In this document: positions 8,903-17,221 of the stretch, piece by piece
Position numbering within the stretch: the first letter of the stretch is position 1
Layout: every line of letters starts with the position of its first letter
Source of the DNA: Chara braunii
Taxonomy: Eukaryota; Streptophyta; Charophyceae; Charales; Characeae
Direction: 5' to 3'
DNA length: 27,359 bases
Assembly (NCBI GenBank): GCA_003427395.1
Contig: BFEA01000388.1
Span: 278,159 to 305,517, forward strand
Translations under genes and position numbers: made by a program
Notes under the pieces: generated by a model
What the model saw: only the letters and a program-made list of their open reading frames with translations
Databases searched by the model: none
Told to the model about the DNA's origin: nothing

Positions 8903-9167
8903 CGATGTTTGTTTTTGTTCCTGCGCAAAATCACCCCCCCACTTTGAAAACCATAAAAATGCAACTTCGCGCCGACTTCAATGCAGCAACGTAAAAAAGC
9001 ATTAAAAAAATATATAAATCCTATCATTGGAGGGGGCGGGAAAACGATGACCGACTGCCTCTCGTGGAAATCGCATGGGCCGTGCCTTCTGCATGTGATC
9101 AATGGCAGCGATCACCCAGAAATGCCACACGTGATTGAAACGGCGTCACCCAAGTTGTAAAACTTGG
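8640..9167. other. Repeat-poor stretch with poly(T) and degenerate TAAACCRCCAAT motifs
   Basis: Between 8705 and 8764 there are four short units like TAAACC-CCAAT or TAAACTGCCAAT, possibly worn ends of the TTAA-flanked TIR family. A T run at about 8871-8899 marks another antisense retroposon tail whose body I cannot place. No gene was seen. Confidence 0.45.
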
Positions 9168-9300
9168 CTAGTGGGTCAGAGCCCCAGGGGGGAATTCGCA
9201 CTGCAGGTAAAAAAAAATAAAAAATACATAAAGCTAGTGGGTCCCAGCCCCAGAGGGGAATTCACACTGCTGGTATAAAAAAATATATATATACATAAAG
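9168..9300. repeat. Two-copy tandem repeat, period about 67 bp
   Basis: GCTAGTGGGTC-AGCCCCAG-GGGGAATTC-CACTGC-GGTA followed by an A-rich tract and ACATAAAG occurs twice. It directly abuts the large palindrome. Confidence 0.85.
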
Positions 9301-9304
9301 AGGT

Positions 9305-9440
9305 AACTACGACGCAGTCAGGGTTAATAGTTTGTAATTGCATTTCAAACTGCGTTTTGGCTAGGCTACCAGCCGGGCCGCCCGGGTCACCCTATTTTCC
9401 CGGGCGGCCCAGCGGTGCAAGGACCAGGGAAGGTCCCAGC

Positions 9441-9479
<39 letters not shown>

Positions 9480-10121
9480 AAAAACAAACTATGTATGCAG
9501 AAACATAAACTGAACAACTTTTGCCTCAGGGTTACATCGAAATTCTTTACGAAATTTAAAATAAAGTTTAATAAACATTTTAATTCAAAACTTTTTTTTT
9601 TCTTTTTTTTCTCTCTTTTTGGCCCTGCCGGGCAAGTGGACCCGGGCCACTCTGGTAGCCTAGTGTTTTAGCAGTTTAGTCAGGGCCCGAGTTTCAAATG
9701 CAGTTGAAACTCGGGCTGACCTTTTTAGCAGCTCAGTCAGGCACATGGCCCATTTTTCATTTTTTATTTTTCGTTCCCCCCCCCCCCCCCCCCCCCCCCC
9801 CCCCTTCAGGCCTGGCCGAGACCCCGCCACACAACCAGATGCTTTTTTTTTTTTTCCCTCGGGTGTGGCCGAGATATCTCGGCCGAGGCCCCACCACGTG
9901 CCGGGGAGGGGGTGTGGAGAAAAAAAAAAAAAACGGAAAAAACAACGGAAAAAAAAGGGGAAAAAAAAACGAAAAAAATAAAAAGGGGCCACATGCCTGA
10001 CTGAACTGCTAAAAAAGGTCAGCCCGAGTTTCAACTGAATTTGAAACTCGGGCCCTGACTAAACTGCTAAAACGCAGTTTGAAATGCAATTACGAACTGT
10101 AACCCTGACTGCGCCGTAGTT
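9305..10121. mobile_element. Large foldback element (palindrome) of about 0.8 kb
   Basis: The left arm (9305-9358 continued at 9670-about 9755) is the reverse complement of the right arm (about 9981-10121) with few mismatches. Paired landmarks are AACTACG / CGTAGTT at the tips, TAATTGCATTTCAAACTGCG / CGCAGTTTGAAATGCAATTA, CAGGGCCCGAGTTTCAAAT / ATTTGAAACTCGGGCCCTG and CAGTCAGGCACATGGCCC / GGGCCACATGCCTGACTG. The centre (9756-9980) is homopolymer-rich: a 27-C run at about 9777, T and A runs, and an 18-bp perfect palindrome at 9867-9884. No transposase is present. I cannot define a target-site duplication. Confidence 0.85.
9354..9669. mobile_element. Nested TIR element in the left palindrome arm, 5-bp duplication GTTTT
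   Basis: Sequence 9359-9664 interrupts the left arm at a point where the right arm is continuous. Its ends are inverted repeats (CTAGGCTACCAG left; CTGGTAGCCTAG right, plus GGGCCGCCCGGGTCAC against GTGGACCCGGGCC). It is bounded by GTTTT at 9354-9358 and 9665-9669, while the uninterrupted right arm has a single AAAAC. This fixes both the insertion and its target-site duplication. The interior has a 34-nt A run and T runs. Confidence 0.85.
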
Positions 10122-10176
10122 TTCTCATAAATGAATAATATAACCATAATAATAAAAGAAAACCAAGGAGGTAACC

Positions 10177-10330
10177 TTTTTTTTTTTTTTTTTTTTGACG
10201 AAAACACAAGCTCCATCTATTGGTGGGGAGCAACACCTGCTGGAAACCGGGTCCAGCGTCCCATAGATACAACCATATCCTCACAAATTGGCACAAACTG
10301 GGAACCGGGCCCAGCGTCCCATGACGAGCA
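10177..10330 (-). mobile_element. Poly(A)-tailed retroposon, antisense copy
   Basis: The T run 10177-10196 is the tail. It is followed by AAGCTCCATCTATTGGTGGG, GAGCAACACCTGCTGGAAAC and CGGGTCCAGCGTCCCA, and then a second core, AACTGGGAACCGGGCCCAGC. The two-core order is the same as in the sense copy at 7635-7871. Confidence 0.8.
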
Positions 10331-10670
10331 CATTCAGAAAAGTCATCAGAAAATTCCATGAAACTTACAGTTATTCGAAAGGTATGGGAATAGCCTGCCC
10401 AAGTCCTGCAAATGCCCTTAAACCCGCGAAATCCCTAACAAAACCTTCCAAGGTTCTCCAACACTGTCTTACTCCCTGCCGAGCTCTTCCAGGCCTCACA
10501 CTCCCTCATCCTGCTGGGTTACAGGGCAACACAACTCACCCCAGCTCTGGCCAGCGTCATCCCAACGAGCTAACCTGGAAGGTCATTTCGTGATGATGAT
10601 ATCTCATCATGCGAGTCCACTTCTGATAGTGTGGGAGCAAAGCCTCCTGCCTGGGGTGAGGTCACACTTG
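10331..10670. other. No feature recognised
   Basis: Unique-looking sequence without a recognisable gene. TGATGATGATATCTCATCA near 10591 is a short imperfect palindrome. Confidence 0.45.
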
Positions 10671-10835
10671 GGGCGAGATCCCACTGGCAAAAAAGATTGA
10701 AGAAGTGTCTGAATCTGAACGTCTTTGTGGAGAGGTGCAAAAGATTGTGATTGATCTGCTTTGTTGCATCTCTGTGTGGAACACATCCAGATTCGTACAC
10801 TTATTCCAAGCCTCTTTGCCAGTGGGATCTCGCCC
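10671..10835. mobile_element. Foldback MITE, TIR GGGCGAGATCCCACTGGCAA (copy A)
   Basis: The left 21 bp (10671-10691) are the exact reverse complement of the right end (10815-10835). Inside, CTGAATCTGAACGTCTTTGT with GGAGAGGTGCAAAAG pairs imperfectly with the right half, so the whole 165 bp folds into one hairpin. Related copies are at 15441-15609 and 16727-17092, with single ends near 10908 and 13764. There is no coding capacity. Confidence 0.85.
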
Positions 10836-10939
10836 TTACCTGCACTGCTCCTTTTTTGTCCATCGTAGATTACAAAGATCAATGGCCAGAAACGAAATAT
10901 TTCAGGTACTAAGTGGGACCTCGCCCCTGCTGTCGATTG

Positions 10940-11158
10940 TTGAGTAGGTGGATAATTGGGTGTGTCTATATTTCGTTTTTTTTTTTTTTTTTTTTTTCCT
11001 GTTATGTTCTCAATTTGCCTGTCCCTAGACTACGGTCTTCCCCCGAACACAATGCACCCTCGTCGAGTAGGTGGGTAATTTGGTGTCTTTATTTTTCGCA
11101 GTGTTCTCAATTTGCCGGGCCCTAGACTACCGGCTTCCCCCTAACACACCACACCCTC
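10940..11158. repeat. Tandem duplication, one copy carrying a poly(T) insertion
   Basis: Unit 1 starts GAGTAGGTGGATAATTGGGT and unit 2 starts GAGTAGGTGGGTAATTTGGT (about 11065). Both continue with TATTTTTCG-like sequence, TGTTCTCAATTTGCC, CCCTAGACTAC and TTCCCCC-AACAC. Only unit 1 contains the ~22-nt T run at 10977-10997, so that run was gained after the duplication or lost from unit 2. Confidence 0.8.
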
Positions 11159-11420
11159 ATTTTGAACGGATCTGACCGGAAAGACGGCGAATATGCATAC
11201 ACAATGAGGTGTGTTGCGTTTGTGGGAAGACAATTATACCAAGTTGTTTCCCAGTTGGGCCGACAGGACCAGCCATCCTTTTTTTTTTTTCTTAATTTCC
11301 AATTTTAACGGATATCCCAAAGGACCCAGCCATCCTTTTTCGCCAAGTAGGCCGACTGCAGCTGCTTGTACACCAGCTCGGAGAGCAGGCAAAGGGGCTA
11401 GGTGGTGCTGGTCTACGCTT

Positions 11421-11693
11421 TGCTTTGGGACGTATTGCCCCCCTTTGTATTGCATCACCAGCAAAGGTATTGCTTTGCCTGGAAGAGGTGCTGGTGATGC
11501 AATACAAAGGGGGGATGCAATACAAAGGGGGGCAATACCTCCCAAAGCAAAGGTTTGGAAGCACCGGTCCGGGCATCCAAGCCTCTTCCAGGCAAAGTTG
11601 CCATGCAAAATTGCAACATCTGGGTTATTTGGAGGCCCGGACCGGTGCTTCTGAACCTTTCCCATATGGGCCTGCAAATAACCCAGATGTTGC
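11421..11693. repeat. Dense interleaved inverted repeats
   Basis: Four inverted pairs overlap. TGCTTTGGGA...GTATTGCCCCCCTTTGTATT pairs with the region 11490-11550. TTTGCCTGGAAGAGG (11474-11488) pairs with CCTCTTCCAGGCAAA (11582-11596). GAAGCACCGGTCCGGG (11558-11573) pairs with CCCGGACCGGTGCTTC (11636-11651). GCAACATCTGGGTTATTTG (11613-11631) pairs with CAAATAACCCAGATGTTGC (11675-11693). An 18-bp unit ATGCAATACAAAGGGGGG is doubled at about 11498. The open frames here on both strands are by-products of the palindromes. Confidence 0.85.
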
Positions 11694-11848
11694 GAAGTTC
11701 CCCCTCTGAACCAAAATGGCTGGCAGAGTCAGTGAGAAGGAGAGAAAAAGACGCTGTGCTGGAGCTTCGATAGAGCTCGGCGCAGAGGGGGAATCTGCCT
11801 CCGAGTCGGCAGAAAGAGACTCCGCGATACTAGTGGTGGGGTTTAGAC

Positions 11849-12437
11849 TTCAAACCACCAGTACCTTTCCCGTATGGGGGAGGCTGCGGGCAGTTTCGTA
11901 AGGCCGAAACAAAAAACGGTCCGCCGATTCAATTTATCGACGGCGGGGCGGCCCTCCCCCGCTTGGGCCCCGTGTTACCCAGCGCGTCTCAGCAACATAG
12001 TTGGGAAAGGTATTGGTGGATTTTAAACCGCCAGTGCTTTTGACCCTTCCCTGGCGGAGCGTCGAAACGCGCGCTGCGCGGCAAAAAGATCCAAACCGCT
12101 GCGGATCTTTTGGCTGGCCGCCCCAGCCAGTTTGCTCCGGTAGGCCGACGCCCATAACTTGTGGCCACATCCTCGCCGTATGGGAGAAAAATGGCTGGGA
12201 AACATACTGGTGGTTTAAACCACCAGTATTAGTTGGCCCATACGTCGGCCGCGGCGCTTCCCCGTTAAAGCTACGCACCTTAAGGGCTTTTAGGGATACT
12301 GGATCACAATGGCTGGAGGCGGCAGCCAAAATGAAAACAAAACGTCGCGCTGCCGGTGGCAGCAGATAGTCAAAACTTGGCGCGCAGGGTGCTCCGAGGC
12401 TCGGCATCAATAGCTGGGCCAAGTACTGGTGGTTTAT
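11849..12437. mobile_element. Three TIR elements end to end, joined at TTAA sites
   Basis: Element 1 (11849-12020) opens with CAAACCACCAGTACCTTTCC and closes with GGGAAAGGTATTGGTGGA. Element 2 (about 12027-12214) opens with ACCGCCAGTGCTTTTGACCC and closes with GGCTGGGAAACATACTGGTG-GT. Element 3 (12219-12433) opens with ACCACCAGTATTAGTTGGCC and closes with AGCTGGGCCAAGTACTGGTG-GT. The junctions read GGTGGATTTTAAACCGCC (12016-12032) and GGTGGTTTAAACCACC (12209-12224), so neighbouring elements share one TTAA. It belongs to the same family as 4999-5149, 5246-5445 and 14719-14960. No transposase is present. Confidence 0.75.
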
Positions 12438-12583
12438 GAAACAAACCGTCTCTGGCATGATCTTGCCAGGCGCCCGAGCTTTCCCCCTTGTAGACCCCAA
12501 TCACTAATTTTGGGCTGTCTGCTGAAGGGACTGTCATATGCCTGGTGGCTAGCCTCTACAACAACCTGGACTTCTTTTGTCCT

Positions 12584-12812
12584 GTCGGCTAGCTCAGTAG
12601 GTTTTCATGCCTGAGCTGCCCGGTGTAGGTGCTGGGTTCTATTCCCGTTGCCGTTACTTTCAGTGCCCTGAGACGGATTGGTGGCCACAACACGGGTAAC
12701 TCACTGGGGCGAGTTGTGCCGCCCTGTAACCGGTCGCAATATGGGAGCATCAAGTGGAAGTGGCTGCTCAGGTCCTGATGCGGCCGGTCGGGACACACCC
12801 AATAAAAAAAAG
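12584..12812 (+). mobile_element. tRNA-derived SINE
   Basis: GTCGGCTAGCTCAGTAGGTT resembles a polymerase III A box in tRNA context. GTGCTGGGTTCTATTCCC, about 45 nt later, fits the B box (GGTTCRANTCC). The body continues for about 150 bp and ends in a short A tail (AATAAAAAAAA, 12801-12811). The tRNA acceptor stem and cloverleaf are not maintained, so it is a SINE and not a tRNA gene. Confidence 0.7.
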
Positions 12813-13094
12813 AGATCTCAGGAGGTTGAGTTCTCAGTCAGAATCATCATAGCTGACATTCATAATTACGACGCTTATCAGCTGAGGGTTGAAACCCTCA
12901 ATTTCATGATATTTCCAGAGGCCTAAAAAAAAAAAACGGCTGTCAACATACCTGTCACAACATAAGCTGAATAAGGAAGCTCATAAGTCATGATCATGAC
13001 ATATAATCTACAATAAAGTAGCTTCCATAATAATCTAGAATTACCTGTGGATATATCTCAAGACTGCCGCCCTTTCAAAAAAAAAAAAAAAAAA
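12813..13094. other. No gene; A run at assembly gap
   Basis: Contains a small perfect hairpin, TGAGGGTTGAAACCCTCA (12883-12900), and AT-rich sequence ending in a 19-nt A run (13076-13094) that abuts the gap. Confidence 0.5.
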
Positions 13095-13169
13095 NNNNNN
13101 NNNNNNNNNNNNNNNNNNNNNNNNNNNNNNNNNNNNNNNNNNNNNNNNNNNNNNNNNNNNNNNNNNNNN
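13095..13169. other. Assembly gap (75 N)
   Basis: Unresolved bases lie between an A run and a G-rich low-complexity tract (13170-13250). Both flanks are hard to sequence, which explains the gap. Its true length is unknown. Confidence 0.98.
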
Positions 13170-13738
13170 GGGGAGGAACGGGGGAAAGGGGGGGGAAAGG
13201 GGGGAAAGGGGGAAGAGGGGGAAAGCAGAAGGGACATGGAGGGGGGGGGATTGGGGAGTCTACCTTCTGAGAACTGAGGGAACCTACAATTTCGAGAATC
13301 CCGTTGCGAGCTTAAAAAAAAAAAAAAAAAAAACCTCTTTGGGAGGAAGGTGGGAGAAAAGGGGAGTACCTTCAAAAAATACTAATAAAAATAATAACTC
13401 TGGGTGGGACCTGCAGGCATAACTTCATGCAAGAGAAAAGATGTAGAAAAGGGGGACAGCCTTGCCCTTCCACTCTCTTGTTTGGTTTGGCTTTCATGCT
13501 TTGCATAGCCACTGTGTTGCTTGAGATTACATCTCCACTCCACTCCACTTGCGGTCCTAGTCGTATGTCAAGGTTTCTCTTTTCAATTTCACTTCTCGTA
13601 CTTTTTTTTCTTTCTGAAAAAGAACGGGGACGGGTTCCAGGTATCCTCATTGAACTGGCTACCCCCAGGTAATTCAGCCAGCCAATTGGACTGCTTTGAT
13701 GCAGAATCCCTTACTAGCCGCAAACACGTCCACATGCA
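13170..13738. other. G-rich tract followed by unremarkable sequence
   Basis: 13170-13250 is GGGGAAA/GGGGGA-type low complexity, and an A run lies at 13313-13333. No gene was recognised; the overlapping frames between 13372 and 13672 show no motif. Confidence 0.5.
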
Positions 13739-13790
13739 TGCATCCATTCAGTCCAATCCTCTTTGCTAGTGGGATGCCTTCCCTGTAGAA
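13739..13790. mobile_element. Single end of the foldback MITE family
   Basis: CATTCAGTCCAATCCTCTTT followed by GCTAGTGGGATGCCTTCCC matches the right end of copies A and B. The complementary left end is absent, so this is a half element. Confidence 0.6.
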
Positions 13791-13817
13791 TGCTTCGGAA
13801 TCCTTGAGCTCCAATTC

Positions 13818-13858
13818 TTTTTTTTTTTTTTTTTTTTTCTTTTTTTTTTTCTTTTTTT
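13818..13858. repeat. Long interrupted poly(T) tract
   Basis: About 40 nt of T with two C interruptions. It may be the tail of an antisense retroposon whose body I cannot identify. Confidence 0.8.
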
Positions 13859-14121
13859 ATTTCCTCACATGGAGACCTGAAATTTTTTGAGAAATGGTTG
13901 GGACTCGGGAGATACGTGAGACTCAACGACGAGTCCTTGGAATTATTCTTTCACATCTACCGTGACTTGTTGTCTAGAATGCGGGACTAGAACGCCCGGT
14001 AATTATCGCCGTATCTGGGCTGAAAGTTGTGCCAAATACAGCTATAATGACCGGGCGTTATATTCCGGTGAAGAAGGCAGGACGCTGTGGAACAACGATT
14101 CACATTTTCAGTGTTTTCAAC

Positions 14122-14130
14122 TTTTCACTT

Positions 14131-14165
<35 letters not shown>

Positions 14166-14377
14166 AATGGGCTGCACCACGCTTCGCTGCAGTGCAATAC
14201 AAAGGCAATGCTGGAGGGGTCGAGTAGGCAAGCCTACCCGTACGACCCCTAAGTAGCCCTGAAAATTTAATTTAATATCGTGTGGCCCGATGGACCACTG
14301 ATCAGATATTAAACTGATCACGACAGATACTACACTTGATCTTAGCCAAAAGGCCGAGAAAGGTATTTTTTCACTTG
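14122..14377 (-). pseudogene. Retroposed U2 snRNA with poly(A) tail and 10-bp target duplication
   Basis: On the minus strand the body starts at 14366 with the plant U2 5' end ATACCTTTCTCGGCCTTTTG. It keeps GCTAAGATCAAGTGTAGTAT including the intact branch-site recognition GTAGTA, then CAGTTTAATATCTGAT and CACACGATATTAAATT. The Sm site is weakened (ATTTTCAGG instead of ATTTTTTGG). A 3' stem-loop (GGGGTCG...GGTAGGC/GCCTAC...CGACCCC) and a GGTGCA ending follow. After that come 32 A (14133-14164 as T). TTTTCACTTG flanks the insertion at 14122-14131 and 14368-14377. No plant snRNA upstream element is seen. This is LINE-mediated retroposition, not a resident U2 gene. Confidence 0.88.
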
Positions 14378-14714
14378 TTTTCGTCCAGATACATTCATCA
14401 AATTCTGGCTGGCTGGCTAGTTTTCTGTGCGAGAGGTCCGAGATCTTTTTGAAGTTATTCCATCCTATCCGTAGTTTGTCTGCCACTTGTCAGGTCCGGA
14501 CAAGCTGCAATCATGCAACTATAGAAAGTAAAAAAGGGGCGCAACGCAACATTGATTTGACCCCCAACTTTTATGCTGACCCCACCAACAGGCAGTCAGG
14601 TGCAGATTATGCAGCACCTGGCCTTAGCCTAAGGACAGGTGCATGTTTAGCGGCCCATTTGCTGAATATGATGTTTTTGCCACAGCCTATCTCCCCTTTT
14701 CTTTATTATCATTT
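14378..14714. other. No feature recognised
   Basis: Contains GGTGCAGATTATGCAGCACCT, a small hairpin near 14598. No gene or element end was seen. Confidence 0.45.
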
Positions 14715-14964
14715 TTAAGCCACCAGTACCTTTCCCAGCCATTTTTCTACAACCGCGTCTGGCAGGATGTACCGGTCTGCTGGTTGGAAAAAAAAACTCA
14801 AAAAGATGCATCCATGCAAAACACTCCGCGTGCATGGCCTGTTTTGCCTGCCTGGATGTACTTTTTGCCAATCGGCGGCCCGGTACATCCTGCGAGACAG
14901 TGCGCGGGCACTGCCTCCTCATCATAGAAAAGAAAAATGGCTGGGAAAAGTACTGGTGGTTTAA
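14715..14964. mobile_element. TIR element with TTAA target duplication (242 bp)
   Basis: TTAA at 14715-14718 and 14961-14964 bounds an element starting GCCACCAGTACCTTTCCCAG, then CCATTTTTC. It ends with GAAAAATGGCTGGGAAAAGT and ACTGGTGGT, a near-perfect inverted repeat of about 34 bp. A second inner pair, GGCAGGATGTACCGG / CCGGTACATCCTGC, extends the fold. This is the best-defined member of the family in the window. It carries no coding sequence. TTAA duplications suggest mobilisation by a piggyBac-type transposase, an inference. Confidence 0.85.
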
Positions 14965-14989
14965 AGTTTAAAACTTTAAACACAAAGGG

Positions 14990-15085
14990 TGATGGATGTG
15001 TGATGTCGAATACAAGACTCGAACACACAACCAAGGGCTTGGCTGGCTAACACCTAGTAACCATAAGGCTAAGTGGGCTGGTGTG
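14990..15085 (-). mobile_element. tRNA-derived SINE head (copy 1)
   Basis: The minus strand reads CCACTTAGCCTTATGGTTAC (A-box-like) and, about 45 nt on, GTTGTGTGTTCGAGTCTTG (B box). The same pair occurs at 15283-15365. The downstream part stops close to the TTTAAAG of the TIR element at 14715-14964, so it may be truncated there. Confidence 0.65.
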
Positions 15086-15198
15086 AAAGTGAAGCCCCAA
15101 GATGAGCACTTCACCCCACCCCAGCACGGAGATCCCGCGACACGGTGTACCCAACCACACATCCTACACAGCCACATGGCCTGTAGTATAATCTCTCT

Positions 15199-15365
15199 TT
15201 TTTTTTTTTTTTTTTTTTTTTAACAAAAAAAACAAGCTCCATCTGTTGGTGGGGAGCACTAAGGCGGGTACTGCGTGAAAGCACATGATGTCGAATGCAA
15301 GACTCGAACATACAACCAACGGCTTGGCAGGTTAGGACCTAACCATAAGGCTAAGTGGTGAGACT
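15199..15365 (-). mobile_element. tRNA-headed SINE sharing a 3' part with the other retroposon family
   Basis: On the minus strand a tRNA-like head (ACTTAGCCTTATGGTTAGGT and GTTGTATGTTCGAGTCTTGC) runs into ACTGCTAC-like sequence. It then reaches TGCTCCCCACCAACAGATGG-AGCTTGTT and a poly(A) tail (the T run near 15199-15221). The last block is the 3' part of the non-tRNA retroposon at 2247, 7635 and 10177. Two different heads therefore carry one 3' end, the arrangement expected when SINEs borrow the recognition tail of a partner LINE. Confidence 0.65.
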
Positions 15366-15440
15366 GACCAGCCCCAGGTGATTCAGAATTATGTCCAAGT
15401 TCTTACATCCATCTAGTTCCGGTTTCGAAATCAGGACCTG

Positions 15441-15609
15441 GGGCAAGGTCCCACTAGCAAACAGGATAGGATTTTTGAAGGTTGGAATCTGGATGCGTTT
15501 GCGGAAAAGTGCAGAATCTCACGATAGATCTGCTGTTCTGCATCGCTGTGTAAAACACGTCCAGATTCAGGCGGTTAATCCAATCCTCTTTGCAAGTGGG
15601 ACCTCCCCC
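15441..15609. mobile_element. Foldback MITE (copy B)
   Basis: GGGCAAGGTCCCACTAGCAA on the left is inverted as TTTGCAAGTGGGACCTCCCC on the right. The arms continue imperfectly through AATCTGGATGCGTTTG and CACGTCCAGATTCAGGC. It is the same family as 10671-10835. Confidence 0.8.
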
Positions 15610-15776
15610 CTGGTCTGAGGAGAGAATTGCAGCACACTGGTAGCAGGGGAACTATTGTGAGTGCCAGCAGAGGGCAGTGTCACCCATCAGAGGGGGCTGG
15701 TTGTGCCCGCCTTGGGCTTCCTTGAATAATTGAGAAAACCACAGACCTTGGTGTTTTAGGGTTGTGATCCGCTGAC

Positions 15777-15808
<32 letters not shown>

Positions 15809-16215
15809 CCCAGGGTGTTGTAGAGGCCAAGGACCAGACCTGTAGTGATTGCTGGCAGCGGCAGCCAATGGTTGTTCTGACAGTATAGGCCACCTACCCT
15901 ACCCATCCCCACGTTAATACTTGTGCTCCACTGACGTCACTGATTTTCGCGGTAGGCCAGGTATTCACTGACGAATCAGGATTGTTTTCTTCCCAAAGCA
16001 GGCGCAGCAATTTTCGCCGTTCTTCCGTTCAGAGAGTGGGATCACGTCGGGGGGCAAAGTACCCCGCGACGCTCATCAACTTGGAGAAGAAGCCGTTGCA
16101 AAGTCTCGATGGCAAAGTATCCACTAAAAGGCGGTGCAACGCATCTGACCACGATTCTGGCCCAGCTCCAAAACATGTGTAGTATTTGTCCTAAGATCAG
16201 GGCACCAACCTCGTA
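15610..16215. other. No gene recognised; antisense poly(T) at 15779-15805
   Basis: A 27-nt T run suggests another antisense retroposon with an unidentified body on its right side (15806-15900). The open frame at 15982-16182 (66 codons) is lysine/arginine-rich and matches nothing I know. I do not call it a gene. Confidence 0.45.
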
Positions 16216-16290
16216 ATACCCCCAAAAGGGCCACCTTTCACCGCTTTGCGCCTAATTCACCGTAATACCCCCAAAAGGGCCAGTAGGTGG
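16216..16290. repeat. Direct repeat AATACCCCCAAAAGGGCCA
   Basis: TAATACCCCCAAAAGGGCCA occurs at about 16215 and 16262, period about 47 bp. Between 16291 and 16726 there are C-rich tracts (16510-16570) and no recognised gene. Confidence 0.8.
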
Positions 16291-16726
16291 AGCCCCAATA
16301 CCCAAAAATAATGTAATGACACTGGGTACTCGCCATGCTTGACTGACTCTGAAGACTTTCTCCGAAGTCAGTTCAGTGGAGCACAACCCTTAGACAAATA
16401 TGATCCATCATCGTCGAGGGATACCAGGCTCTTTAGCTTGTCTGTAGCCGCCAGTTTTCACAGCCCATTCCTAGCCGGTTTCCCCCTGCATCTGTTTCCT
16501 TTCTTCTCCCTCCCCCCCCCCGCCCTGCATCTGATTCCGTCTTCTTATTCCTCCCCCCCCTCCCCCTCCCCTTGAGCCATTAGAGTGTGACTAATATGCT
16601 GTTGTCCGGCGGCTGGAATGGATCCGGGAACTCCGAGGCAGGGCTCATAGGCAAGCAGCAATTTGAAATTGCAGATGAACCCCTCGAGGTGTTGCAAACT
16701 CCCTCTCCACCCATGCGATCTCCCTG

Positions 16727-17092
16727 GGGTCAAGTCCCACTAGCAGCATTGAACTACCTCAACGCCTGAATCTGGACGTGTTTGTGGAGATGTGCAGTTC
16801 AGGAAACTCGACACCATTTCTGCACATCTCCACAAAAGCGTCCACATTCAGGCGTTGAGGTAGCTCTTTTTTTTTTTTTTTTTTGAAAAGGGCCTAGTCA
16901 AGAAGGCCGTTATTACCAATAAGAAGATTGAGGCCGGGGTCGTCACAGTCTACCCGGAGTGACCGAACCGAACTTGCTGAGAACAGGGCTCACCATCCCT
17001 CATATGATGATGATGATGATGATGATGAACTTCTACCTTTTTTTTTTTTTTTTTTTTTTTTTGTTTTAATGCCGCTAGTGGGACTTGGCCCC
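16727..17092. mobile_element. Foldback MITE (copy C) interrupted by poly(T)-bearing insertions
   Basis: The outer end GGGTCAAGTCCCACTAGCAG is inverted as CCGCTAGTGGGACTTGGCCC at 17072-17091. An inner hairpin has 44-bp arms (16754-16797 and 16820-16863) with only a few mismatches. Between the inner hairpin and the right end lies about 207 bp of foreign sequence (16864-17070) containing two long T runs (from 16867 and from 17039) and (ATG)n at 17005-17028. It is probably one or two antisense retroposons nested in the MITE. Confidence 0.75.
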
Positions 17093-17221
17093 TGGACTCT
17101 GGGTTGATCAGCCATTCGTCGCAGAATTCATTGATTTTTGTTTTGTTTGTTTTTCTTGTTTGTCACTCAGATACTGTATGCTATCCAGCATTGTTTGCCA
17201 TTCTTAGGTATTCAACTAGTA
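17093..17221. other. No feature recognised
   Basis: Contains TTTTTGTTTTGTTTGTTTTTC, possibly an eroded antisense A tail. No other signal. Confidence 0.4.

Noticed and set aside
11211-11677. Two 147-codon open frames on opposite strands
   Set aside because: They read the interleaved palindromes, so the two strands give similar proteins. This is a signature of inverted repeats, not of genes.
12584-12660. Functional tRNA gene
   Set aside because: A and B boxes are present but the acceptor and anticodon stems do not pair, and an A-tailed body follows.
14165-14366. Functional U2 snRNA gene
   Set aside because: The poly(A) tail and target-site duplication show retroposition. The Sm site is altered and no plant upstream sequence element or correctly placed TATA was seen.
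15982-16182. 66-codon basic open frame
   Set aside because: No motif, no upstream signals, and length expected by chance.
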